Source: an uncultured Bacilli bacterium (lineage in GTDB: Bacteria; Bacillota_I; Bacilli_A; RF39; UBA660). Taken from it: a stretch of DNA of 64,000 bases. The DNA lies in NCBI GenBank assembly GCA_934141145.1, contig CAKPCA010000001.1:1-64000 (forward strand), read 5' to 3'. The translations under genes were made by a program, and so were the position numbers. Below are positions 34,881 through 42,116 of the stretch, piece by piece (within the stretch, counting starts at the first letter, position 1; each line of letters opens with the position of its first letter). The notes under the pieces are model-generated. The model worked only from the letters and a program-made list of their open reading frames with translations, made no database searches and was not told the origin of the DNA.

Positions 34881-35870
34881 TTAAACTACCTCCAAACATA
34901 TTGCATGACTTATGCTAGGTATACTAAATTTCTGATTACACATAGTTGGGCTCATAAGTGCTCCTGTTGCAATTAATAATACTTTTTTTATTAATCTTTC
35001 TTTCATTTTTGGAATTACATAAGAATATGTTACAAGTGGTAAACATGCTGGACCTGATCCACCTGCATATATATCTTCATTTTTAAAGTCATATATCATA
35101 GTTGCAGAATCATCATAATTCTTATCTATGTTAATGTTATATTCTTTTTTACAGTACTCTTTAAATAATTCTTTACCATATACTCCAAGATCACCAGTTA
35201 ATATTAAGTCATAATCATTAACATTTGTCTTAGTTTCTTTTAAATGCTCATTTAGAGTATATGCTGCACTAGGAGTCATTACACTTCCCATATCAAATAC
35301 ATTACTAACGCCCATATCTATTACTTTTCCTATAGTAGCACTTGTTACTTTTATATCTGTTTTATCACTTGTAAGCATAATACCTGCACTACCTGTTACT
35401 GTAAATGTTGTTGTTTTAGGTTTAGGTGCGCCATATTCAACCGGATTTCTAAATTGTCTTTCCGCAGTCATATTATGTGATGATGTCATACATATAATTC
35501 TTTTTGCTTTTTTACTATCTATTAAATTAGATGCAATTAATATTTCTTCACACATAGATGCACATGCATTATATACTCCTAAGTATGGAATACTATATTT
35601 TGAAAAAGTATAATTTGATATTGTTATTTGATTCATTAAATCTGCAGATATTCCTACATCTATATCTTCTTCTTTGTGATGTGACTTATCAAGAAGGATT
35701 TTTATTGCTTCACTAAGTTCTTTTATTTCACATTTTTCAAATGTTTTTTCATTATCATAAAAATCATTAAAGGTTTTATCAAATTTATCCTTAAGTGGTC
35801 CTTCTATTACAAAAGGTCCTGCTACAGTAGATGTATTTTCTACATATACATTATTAAATTTTATATTCAT
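34881..35870 (-). CDS. spoVAD: Stage V sporulation protein AD
   Basis: Cytosolic-face protein with a thiolase-like fold that binds dipicolinic acid. 329 residues: VYVENTSTVAGPFVIEGPL, YLGVYNACASMCEE, SSHNMTAERQFRNPVEYGAPKPKTTTFTVTG and LTGDLGVYG are highly conserved. Start 35870 has TTGGAGGG upstream; an upstream reading adds 15 residues inside spoVAC. It overlaps nothing after that correction and sits 4 nt from the spoVAC stop. Confidence 0.95.
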   Translation of the reverse strand: MNIKFNNVYVENTSTVAGPFVIEGPLKDKFDKTFNDFYDNEKTFEKCEIKELSEAIKILLDKSHHKEEDIDVGISADLMNQITISNYTFSKYSIPYLGVYNACASMCEEILIASNLIDSKKAKRIICMTSSHNMTAERQFRNPVEYGAPKPKTTTFTVTGSAGIMLTSDKTDIKVTSATIGKVIDMGVSNVFDMGSVMTPSAAYTLNEHLKETKTNVNDYDLILTGDLGVYGKELFKEYCKKEYNINIDKNYDDSATMIYDFKNEDIYAGGSGPACLPLVTYSYVIPKMKERLIKKVLLIATGALMSPTMCNQKFSIPSISHAICLEVV

Positions 35871-35874
35871 TTTC

Positions 35875-36315
35875 TTACCCTCCAAAAAATACGAATCTAA
35901 TAATACCAAATACATATGCGGCTATAACACCATATAAAATTACACTACCTGATAATTTAAATATATTAGATCCTATTCCCATTACAAATCCTTCTTTTTT
36001 GTATTCAAGTGCACTAGATGTAGTTGCATGTGCAAAACCTGTTATTGGTACAAATAGTCCTGCTCCTGCTTTTGCTACTAATGTGTCAAAAAATCCAAGT
36101 GCTGTAAACAAGCAAGAAAAAAATATAAGTGTGACCATCATAAGACTAATAGCTTCATTATGACTTATTGCTGGGCATTTTTCATAAACACATACAAGTA
36201 CTTGTCCTATTACACCTACAAGTCCTCCTACTAAAAAAGCTAGTATTGCATTTTTTAATTTATTTTCTTTTGGACTATGTTTTTCTATTAGCTTCTGATA
36301 TTCTTTCTTTTCCAT
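35875..36315 (-). CDS. spoVAC: Stage V sporulation protein AC
   Basis: 146-residue membrane protein, mechanosensitive channel subunit for dipicolinic acid. Conserved KHSPKENKLKNAILAFLVGGLVGVIGQ, FFDTLVAKAGAGLFVPITGFAHATTSSALEYKKEGFVMGIGSNIFKLSGSVILYG. First of a three-gene spoVAC-spoVAD-spoVAEB set; spoVAA, spoVAB, spoVAEA and spoVAF are not present here. Start 36315 follows GGTGAATAAT; four codons upstream is an alternative ATG. Confidence 0.95.
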   Translation of the reverse strand: MEKKEYQKLIEKHSPKENKLKNAILAFLVGGLVGVIGQVLVCVYEKCPAISHNEAISLMMVTLIFFSCLFTALGFFDTLVAKAGAGLFVPITGFAHATTSSALEYKKEGFVMGIGSNIFKLSGSVILYGVIAAYVFGIIRFVFFGG

Positions 36316-36357
36316 ATTATTCACCATTTGTATTATTTACAAAAAATATTTTTATAT

Positions 36358-36386
36358 ACAAAAAAATCTTGCTTTTGCAAGATTTA
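36358..36386 (-). terminator. Terminator between sigF and spoVAC
   Basis: Perfect stem AAATCTTGC/GCAAGATTT (36364-36372, 36377-36385), loop TTTT/AAAA, followed by a minus-strand T-run. It implies that spoVAC has its own promoter. Confidence 0.88.
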
Positions 36387-37049
36387 TGCACACATTTTAC
36401 TATTTAATTCATCAAGTATCTTCTTTTCCATTCTATATACTTTTACTTGACTTATATTCATTTTTTCTGCTATTTCCGTTTGAGTTTTATCTTCAAAATA
36501 TCTTTGATATATTAAATCTCTATCTTCTTTGCTAAGTTCACTAAGAGCATATTTTAAAGAAATTAAATCTATACTATCAACTTTATCTTTATCATAAGTA
36601 ACATCATACAAAGATAATTCATTATCCCCATAATCATTTTTTTCATCTAAACTATCTGTATTTTGACATAAATTAAGTACTTCTTTTATTTTATTTTCAT
36701 TTTCTTTTAATAAGAGTGATAATTCATATGAACTAGGGTATTTTCCATAACTCATATAATATCTTTCTTCTGCGACTTTTATATTTCTATTTAATCTAAT
36801 CATATCTCTACTAACATGCAAATTTTTATCTTCTCTTATGTACTTTAATATTTCACCTAAAATATACTTATATGAAAATGTAGAAAATTTTACATTAGCA
36901 TTTTCATCATACTTTAGTGATGCTTTTAAAAGTGCATTTCTACCTACTTGATACAAATCTTCTCTATTATAATTTTGTGCGAATTTATTTACTATGGACA
37001 TTATAAGACTATCGTATTTTATTACAAGTTCATCAGTAAGTTTTAGCAT
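36384..37049 (-). CDS. sigF: Sporulation sigma factor (SigF/SigG type)
   Basis: 221 residues. Region 2: YNREDLYQVGRNALLKASLKYDENANVKFSTFSYKYILGEILKYIRED (about 28-75), the KFSTFSYxxILGEI form typical of SigF/SigG/SigB. Region 4: QTEIAEKMNISQVKVYRMEKKIL (about 188-210), nearly identical in pattern to SigF. The N-terminus is about 30 residues shorter than Bacillus SigF (255). Position between spoIIAA and spoVA matches the spoIIA locus. RBS AGGGAG lies in the 3' end of spoIIAA. SigF rather than SigG is inferred from the neighbours. Confidence 0.88.
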   Translation of the reverse strand: MLKLTDELVIKYDSLIMSIVNKFAQNYNREDLYQVGRNALLKASLKYDENANVKFSTFSYKYILGEILKYIREDKNLHVSRDMIRLNRNIKVAEERYYMSYGKYPSSYELSLLLKENENKIKEVLNLCQNTDSLDEKNDYGDNELSLYDVTYDKDKVDSIDLISLKYALSELSKEDRDLIYQRYFEDKTQTEIAEKMNISQVKVYRMEKKILDELNSKMCA

Positions 37050-37354
37050 AGACTAAACTCCCTAAGTGCGGCAAGTTCATCTTTTACATTAATATATTTT
37101 GCACTATAGTTATCTTTTCCGCACATTAACATTCTACCATCATTAGTCTTAACTAATTTCTCACATATTTCAAATAACTTATTACTACTTTTTATTATTA
37201 AATTACTTATATTAAAAACTAAATATCTAATACCACCATCATTAATTATTTCAGTAATAGTATTCTCTATTCCAAGCTCATTATCATCTGTTAATATTCC
37301 TTCCAATCTAACAAATAATACCCCCTTAGTAAATTCAATATTAATATTTAGCAC
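37043..37354 (-). CDS. spoIIAA: Anti-sigma factor antagonist SpoIIAA-like (STAS domain)
   Basis: 103-residue STAS protein. It follows the SpoIIAA plan: VLFVRLEGILTDDNE first strands and RYLVFNISNLIIKSSNKLFEICEKL, where the second strand ends in SSN at the place of the phosphorylated Ser (DSSG in Bacillus). In Bacillus it frees SigF by binding the kinase/anti-sigma SpoIIAB. Here the gene is followed directly, with 7-nt overlap, by sigF and spoIIAB is missing. GTG start with GGGAGG upstream. Confidence 0.82.
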   Translation of the reverse strand: MLNINIEFTKGVLFVRLEGILTDDNELGIENTITEIINDGGIRYLVFNISNLIIKSSNKLFEICEKLVKTNDGRMLMCGKDNYSAKYINVKDELAALREFSLC

Positions 37355-37416
37355 TTTTTTTCATCCTCCCTTTTCTACAATAGTTATTAAATCACTAATT
37401 AATTTTCTTTTAAATA

Positions 37417-37429
37417 GTTTTGACAAAAC
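37417..37429. promoter_or_regulatory. Perfect inverted repeat upstream of spoIIAA
   Basis: GTTTTG-A-CAAAAC, about 65 nt upstream of spoIIAA in the divergent region. On the minus strand it contains TTGTCAAA, one base off the Spo0A box core TGTCGAA. A regulator site is possible. Confidence 0.35.
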
Positions 37430-37525
37430 ATTACAAATTTCGCACTATTTTTATTTTCTCATAATATTTATTAGCTTATTTTTTTATTTATTCCCCTAAA
37501 TTAATTCATTTTTTTTAATTTTATA

Positions 37526-37534
37526 TGCTATAAT
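37526..37534 (+). promoter_or_regulatory. Extended -10 promoter of the DUF1307-like lipoprotein gene
   Basis: TGCTATAAT, a consensus extended -10, 24 nt before the GTG start; the -35 region is only AT-rich. Confidence 0.6.
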
Positions 37535-37557
37535 TTTCTTAAGAAAGGAGAATTTTT

Positions 37558-38031
37558 GTGAAAAAGTGTTTCAAATATTTATTTATATTTGGTTTTATAT
37601 TTCTAATTGCAGGATGTACTAACAATGATAAAGAGGTAGTTAGAAAGTGTACATTAACATCTGATCAATCTGCTAGTGGATATAAATTAAATTCTACTTA
37701 TGAAATTCATGCTAAAGGTAATACTGTAAATAGTGTTGTTACTGAAGAAGTTGTAATTTCTAGTAACGAGGAAGTACTTACATATTTTGAAAATCAATTA
37801 AATACTACATATAATACCGCTAATGAAACATATGGTGGATATACTATTGATATTAAAAAAGATTCTGATAAGCTTACTTCAAAAGTTATTATTGATTATA
37901 CAAAACTAGATATGGCAAAATTTGTAAAAGATAATTCTGGTATGAAAGCTTATGTTAATTCTAATAATAAACTTACACTTGATGGCGCAACTAAAATATA
38001 TGAATCTTTAGGTGCTACTTGTGAAAAATAA
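37558..38031 (+). CDS. DUF1307-like lipoprotein (YehR type)
   Basis: 157 residues with signal peptide and lipobox LIAGC (Cys20). The mature part begins VVRKCTLTSDQSASGYKLNSTYEIHAKGNTVNSVVTEE, the strand pattern of YehR/DUF1307 lipoproteins, including the Cys near the start of the domain that can pair with the one near the end (ATCEK). Function in the family is unknown. AAAGGAG precedes the GTG. Divergent from spoIIAA, convergent with the next gene. Confidence 0.75.
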   Translation: MKKCFKYLFIFGFIFLIAGCTNNDKEVVRKCTLTSDQSASGYKLNSTYEIHAKGNTVNSVVTEEVVISSNEEVLTYFENQLNTTYNTANETYGGYTIDIKKDSDKLTSKVIIDYTKLDMAKFVKDNSGMKAYVNSNNKLTLDGATKIYESLGATCEK

Positions 38032-38060
38032 AAACAACTAATTTAACTAGTTGTTTTTAT
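38029..38060. terminator. Bidirectional terminator
   Basis: Stem AAAACAACTA/TAGTTGTTTT (38031-38040, 38048-38057) between convergent genes. Confidence 0.88.
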
Positions 38061-39099
38061 ATTTTGGTATATCATACTCTGAAGTTGGTATATAACCTGG
38101 TTTTGAATTTATTACATCTTCTATTCTATTTACAATAGTCGCACATGTAAGTTCTACTGTAGATGGTCTACTAATAACTACTTTAGTATTAGGTTCTCCT
38201 TCTATTTGCCATACATTCATATCAACTTCATCACTCTTATATACTTTTCCTATACATTCTGACTCTATTACTATTCCTTCTTTAGTATTAGTTCTAACAA
38301 GGGCACTCATACCTCTTACATCACCCTTTTTAATAGTCATATTTAAAGTATCACTTTTAATATCTTCATCTGCTAATATCGGAATACATTCTTGTGTTTG
38401 ATCTATAACTGTTAAATTAAACTTATTACAAAGCCATCCATTTGTATTCCACATATAAGATGGAAGAAATTCTCCATTTTCTATTAATTTATTTCTTTCT
38501 TCTTTTGAAATATTATCTACTACTGCAATATTTTTTTCAAAATCTTCTTTTGTAAGACCTGCACCATGTGCTTTAGCAAGTGCTATTCCATAATCTTCAA
38601 CATTATAACTTGAACTACCTTTTATCTTATTAATCTTATGTGTACTTCCTGCTAATGTATAGATTAAATTTCCCCAAAACACATCTTGGTATCCACTTCC
38701 TGTTAATGTACAATTATTTTCCTTTGCTATTTTATCTAATTCTTCTGTAAGTACTGGAGATGAATTAAAAGGATATAAAGCTTCTTCACAAGTACTAATT
38801 GCATTTATACCTAATTCAGCACAAATTCTAAATATGCCTGCTACATCTTTCATCAAACTCATTGTTGTAATTATTACGATATCTGGTTTTAATTCTTTTA
38901 AAATCTCTTTTGCATTATCTATAGGACTTATACTTACGCCTAAGTCATTACCACCAATAATACAAGATATATCTTTTCCAATAATATCTTTATTAATATC
39001 AAATGCACCTACTATAGTATAACCCTTTTCTAGACTATATTTCATAGTATACTTTGACATTTTACCGCATCCATATTGTACTACTTTATAATTCTTCAT
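38047..39099 (-). CDS. 2,4-diaminopentanoate dehydrogenase-like oxidoreductase
   Basis: 350 residues with N-terminal Rossmann motif VVQYGCGKMSKYTM (about 5-18) and a dihydrodipicolinate-reductase-like C-terminal half (GSGYQDVFWGNLIYTLAG, SYNVEDYG, KPGYIPTSEYDIPKY). This is the pattern of 2,4-diaminopentanoate dehydrogenases, which act in oxidative ornithine degradation. None of the other ornithine pathway genes (ord, orr, oraS/E) is nearby, so the real substrate may differ. Located next to the sporulation block but transcribed from its own promoter. Confidence 0.75.
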   Translation of the reverse strand: MKNYKVVQYGCGKMSKYTMKYSLEKGYTIVGAFDINKDIIGKDISCIIGGNDLGVSISPIDNAKEILKELKPDIVIITTMSLMKDVAGIFRICAELGINAISTCEEALYPFNSSPVLTEELDKIAKENNCTLTGSGYQDVFWGNLIYTLAGSTHKINKIKGSSSYNVEDYGIALAKAHGAGLTKEDFEKNIAVVDNISKEERNKLIENGEFLPSYMWNTNGWLCNKFNLTVIDQTQECIPILADEDIKSDTLNMTIKKGDVRGMSALVRTNTKEGIVIESECIGKVYKSDEVDMNVWQIEGEPNTKVVISRPSTVELTCATIVNRIEDVINSKPGYIPTSEYDIPKYKNN

Positions 39100-39121
39100 T
39101 ATAATTCCTCCTTATATCTTG

Positions 39122-39150
39122 AGTGTAACACATATATATTTTACTAACAA
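39122..39150 (-). promoter_or_regulatory. Promoter of the diaminopentanoate dehydrogenase-like gene
   Basis: Minus-strand TTGTTA (39145-39150), 17-nt spacer, TACACT (39122-39127) with extended TGT. Confidence 0.6.
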
Positions 39151-39182
39151 GAACTTTTAATCTACAAAGTGTAAAGTAAATG

Positions 39183-39191
39183 TGTTATAAT
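39183..39191 (+). promoter_or_regulatory. Extended -10 promoter of the gene at 39211
   Basis: TGTTATAAT, 20 nt before the start codon. The flanking ATGTGTTA also occurs inverted in the divergent promoter. Confidence 0.6.
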
Positions 39192-39210
39192 TGTTAAAAG
39201 GAGGAATAAG

Positions 39211-39681
39211 ATGAATAAGACTATAAAAACTATAATAATTTGTGTAATAAGTGCTATATTATTATTTATTTTAGCAATTTGTAGTTTTATATTTTTAGTT
39301 ATTAAAAATGTAGATAAACAAGGTAACAAAGAATTTTATACTATTGGAAATGATACATTTCCATCAATAACTTCAGTTGTAGGAAAAAGAAAAACTAGTA
39401 GTATTAGTACTAGCAAAAAGAATAAAATAACTACTAAAAGTTACACATATACAGATATAAAAAATGTACAATCAGATTTAGATCAATATATTGCTGAGCT
39501 TAAAAGTAATAATTTCTTAACTACATCAAAAATAGACTTAAATAAAACAAAGGATACTTTTTCTTTAGCTAAAGTATCTAATGATAATGACTATATCATT
39601 GTGGTTAACATAACTTACGATTTAGGTACTTATACTATAGAGATTAAAAAAGGTATAGGCTCATTAACTCAGTTTGAATAA
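39211..39681 (+). CDS. Single-span membrane protein, unknown function
   Basis: 156 residues: N-terminal membrane segment (about 6-32), a Ser/Thr/Lys-rich stretch (55-80) and an outer domain of about 75 residues with one helix (IKNVQSDLDQYIAELKSNNFL) and strands (DYIIVVNITYDLGTYTIEIKKG). No family recognised. AAAGGAGGA RBS. It is followed 49 nt later by pnuC. Confidence 0.7.
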   Translation: MNKTIKTIIICVISAILLFILAICSFIFLVIKNVDKQGNKEFYTIGNDTFPSITSVVGKRKTSSISTSKKNKITTKSYTYTDIKNVQSDLDQYIAELKSNNFLTTSKIDLNKTKDTFSLAKVSNDNDYIIVVNITYDLGTYTIEIKKGIGSLTQFE

Positions 39682-39730
39682 TTTTTGTAGCAACTATTAT
39701 TTATATTTATAAAATATAATAGGTGGTACT

Positions 39731-40390
39731 ATGAATAATAAACATATAACTATTATTGTATCAATAGTAGTTTTTTCTTTTGTACTTGGTATTGTTTTTA
39801 ACGATATTTATTTTGGTTTTTTAGCACTATCTAGTGGTACATTAAATATTTATCTTCAAGTTAAAGGAAAATCATCTAATTATATATTTGGATGTATATA
39901 TAATTTAGTAAATGCATATATATCTTATATTAATAATTTATATGGACTATTTATTCTTTCTTTATTACTATATTTACCACTTAATATAATTGGTTTTATT
40001 TCATGGAATAAATCAAAAGATAGTAATAACAATATAGAATTTAGAAAATTCGAAAGAAAAAAGTCTATAATAATTATTATAATTTCTATTTTAACAAGTA
40101 TTTTATTTGGTACTATACTTGGAATTAACCCTAAACAAAAATTAGAATTTTTAGATGCTACATCAAATATATTAAATATATTTGGAATGATATTACTAAA
40201 TAGAAGATTAAATGAAGGCTGGTATATACTTTTAAGTAATAATGTAGTAGATTTAATAATATGGACAATTAATTTATTAAATAATACAAATAATTCATAT
40301 ATGATGTTTATCGTATCAATTATGTATCTTACTATAAATATATACGGAATTTATAAATGGAAAAATTGTGAAAAAATAAAAATGCACTAA
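39731..40390 (+). CDS. pnuC: Nicotinamide riboside transporter PnuC family
   Basis: 219-residue integral membrane protein with about seven segments. Family marks: SSGTLNIYLQVKGK in the first third, YLPLNIIGFISWNK (the PxxxxGxxxW motif) and the final NEGWYILLSNNVVDLIIW block with the N and W residues that line the substrate path. PnuC moves nicotinamide riboside down its gradient; a partner kinase (NadR) is not in the window. Weak RBS AGGTGGT. Confidence 0.88.
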   Translation: MNNKHITIIVSIVVFSFVLGIVFNDIYFGFLALSSGTLNIYLQVKGKSSNYIFGCIYNLVNAYISYINNLYGLFILSLLLYLPLNIIGFISWNKSKDSNNNIEFRKFERKKSIIIIIISILTSILFGTILGINPKQKLEFLDATSNILNIFGMILLNRRLNEGWYILLSNNVVDLIIWTINLLNNTNNSYMMFIVSIMYLTINIYGIYKWKNCEKIKMH

Positions 40391-40400
40391 CCGTGCATTT
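40380..40400. terminator. Bidirectional terminator after pnuC
   Basis: Stem AAATGCAC/GTGCATTT (40380-40387, 40393-40400), overlapping the ends of both convergent genes. Confidence 0.85.
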
Positions 40401-40587
40401 CTTTTTTTCTTTCAACATTAAAACTCAAAGTATAATTATCACTTGTACTTATCTCAAATTCATTAGTAAATGTATTATATTTTATACTTTGAATTTGTGG
40501 ACTAGTTGTAAGTATTCTTTGATATTCTTCTGTTGTAATAAGATTTCTCTTTAATATTAATAATCTTTTTATTTCTTCACTATACAT
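40387..40587 (-). CDS. Short hypothetical protein
   Basis: 66 residues, no membrane segment: a basic helical N-terminus (EEIKRLLILKRNLIT) then two strands (IKYNTFTNEFEISTSDNYTLSFNVER). Supported by a good AGGAG ribosome binding site 6 nt before the ATG and by a terminator. No family recognised. Confidence 0.6.
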   Translation of the reverse strand: MYSEEIKRLLILKRNLITTEEYQRILTTSPQIQSIKYNTFTNEFEISTSDNYTLSFNVERKKEMHG

Positions 40588-40745
40588 ATTAATCTCCTAC
40601 TTACTATATTTTATTCAAACTAGAAAACATAGTATATATAAAGTGTTTATTTTAATATATAAATATATTATAATATTAAAAATAAATATTGTAAATATTT
40701 TACAAAAAAATATATTTATTATATACTTTTAATGGAGGTAATTCT

Positions 40746-41237
40746 ATGAGTATGTATGGATTTAAAGCATTTGATAAAAACATGAAAAATAGATATGGAA
40801 TTGAATTTGAAGAAGGAAAAACATATCAAACAGATTCAAATGTAAGTTTTGGACATACTCGTGGAAAAAAAGTAAATGGATATCACTTTTGTAGAAATCT
40901 AGAAGATACGCTAAGATATGTAGATGGTATAAATGATGATATAAAGATTGCAGAAGTAATAGGTAGTGGTAATATTGTTATATATAACGATGAATATTAT
41001 GGATATTATGATATGTATAGTGCTGAAATAATCGATATAATACATATTTTAACTAGAGAAGAAATTATTAATAAAGTACTCTATTCTAAGAATGAATATG
41101 CTGCAGAAAGATTTATAAAAGGATTTAAATTAACAATTGAAGAGCTTGAAAAATTTAAAACTGAGTATATAAGTTCTTACAGATTACAACATTTTCTTAA
41201 TACTCAAGGAAAAAATAAAGTATTAGAATTAAAATAA
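40746..41237 (+). CDS. DUF7666-like protein
   Basis: 163 residues opening with YGFKAFDKNMKNRYGIEFEEGKTYQTD and GYHFCRNLEDTLRYV, then IAEVIGSGNIVIYNDEYYGYYDMYSAEIIDI. This resembles DUF7666, a family often carried by phages and gut Firmicutes in which a GxHFC-type core is conserved. Function is unknown. AATGGAGG precedes the ATG; flanked by terminators, so it is a single-gene unit. Confidence 0.7.
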   Translation: MSMYGFKAFDKNMKNRYGIEFEEGKTYQTDSNVSFGHTRGKKVNGYHFCRNLEDTLRYVDGINDDIKIAEVIGSGNIVIYNDEYYGYYDMYSAEIIDIIHILTREEIINKVLYSKNEYAAERFIKGFKLTIEELEKFKTEYISSYRLQHFLNTQGKNKVLELK

Positions 41238-41262
41238 CTGGTTACATAGTAACCAGTTTTTA
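41236..41262. terminator. Bidirectional terminator
   Basis: Perfect 10-bp stem AACTGGTTAC/GTAACCAGTT (41236-41245, 41249-41258), loop ATA, followed by T-runs. Confidence 0.9.
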
Positions 41263-41466
41263 ATTATTGTGTTTTTCATAATACATTGAAAGTGCTTCTT
41301 CTTCTAAAGTAGAATCTATACTTTCAATATATCCATTATCTTCTTTAAAAACACGTATATTATTAGGATTAGCTATTTCTGATAAATAATAATATTTATC
41401 AATAACTTCAAGAATCATATAATTTGTACCATTTATTTCTATTGTATCCATTTCTCTTGTTTCCAT
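41260..41466 (-). CDS. Short hypothetical protein
   Basis: 68 residues, acidic: MDTIEINGTNYMILEVIDKYYYLSEIANPNNIRVFKEDNG, a strand-rich start reminiscent of DUF1292-type proteins but too short to assign. AGGAGG lies upstream within the preceding gene's end; the gene is paired with the one at 41468, 1 nt apart. Confidence 0.6.
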   Translation of the reverse strand: METREMDTIEINGTNYMILEVIDKYYYLSEIANPNNIRVFKEDNGYIESIDSTLEEEALSMYYEKHNN

Positions 41467-41467
41467 A

Positions 41468-42037
41468 TTATCTTAATCCTCCTCTTGATATTTCATTAGA
41501 GGCAGAATTTTCTAATTTTTCTTTTTGATTATTTAAATATGCTAGTTGTTTTGCTATATCTTTGTCTTTTGAATCAACCTCACTTAATTGTTCTATATAT
41601 TGAGTAAGAAATTGTCCCTCGTACTCACCATTTTGGCCAACAGATATTTCAGCATCTGTCATACCTGCACTTTTTGCAGCATTATATACTCTATATGCTG
41701 CATCTTCTGCACTTATAAAACCATTTTTATCATTGCATGAATATGTTCCATCACTATTTTTTCTAGCATCTATACATTCTTCAGAAACTGCATTTCTAAA
41801 TTCATCTTCAAGTATTTTTGAACCAACATAATTTTTATGTGCTCCTGCTGCTAAAGTTGTTAGTGCAATAGTTCCTGCAACAATTACAGCACTCGCTACT
41901 GCTATTTTTTGCTTTCTCACAAGTGATTCTCTTTCTTTTTGTCTTTGTATACTCTTGCTTTGTATTTGTTCTTTTTTTACTGATTCTTCACGATGTCTAT
42001 TTATTTCTTTAAAAGCATCTGTTTTAATTTGTTCCAT
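41468..42037 (-). CDS. Single-span membrane protein with basic coiled N-terminus
   Basis: 189 residues. The first 45 are a highly charged helix (REESVKKEQIQSKSIQRQKERESLVRKQK), then one membrane segment (about 46-66) and an outer domain with two Cys (about 99 and 110) that could form a disulfide, ending in a helix (DKDIAKQLAYLNNQKEKLE). No family recognised. GGAG RBS present. Confidence 0.65.
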   Translation of the reverse strand: MEQIKTDAFKEINRHREESVKKEQIQSKSIQRQKERESLVRKQKIAVASAVIVAGTIALTTLAAGAHKNYVGSKILEDEFRNAVSEECIDARKNSDGTYSCNDKNGFISAEDAAYRVYNAAKSAGMTDAEISVGQNGEYEGQFLTQYIEQLSEVDSKDKDIAKQLAYLNNQKEKLENSASNEISRGGLR

Positions 42038-42116
42038 TACTATTCTCCTATCTAATCAAATTATAACTAATTGTTATTGTCTAGTTCAATATAAACGTAA
42101 AATAATTTACATAATA

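Noticed and set aside
36331..36360. Possible SigG promoter for spoVAC (TGTATA, 17 nt, AATAATA)
   Set aside because: It would put the transcription start only about 10 nt from the start codon and cut into the RBS; the -10 lacks the expected first C.
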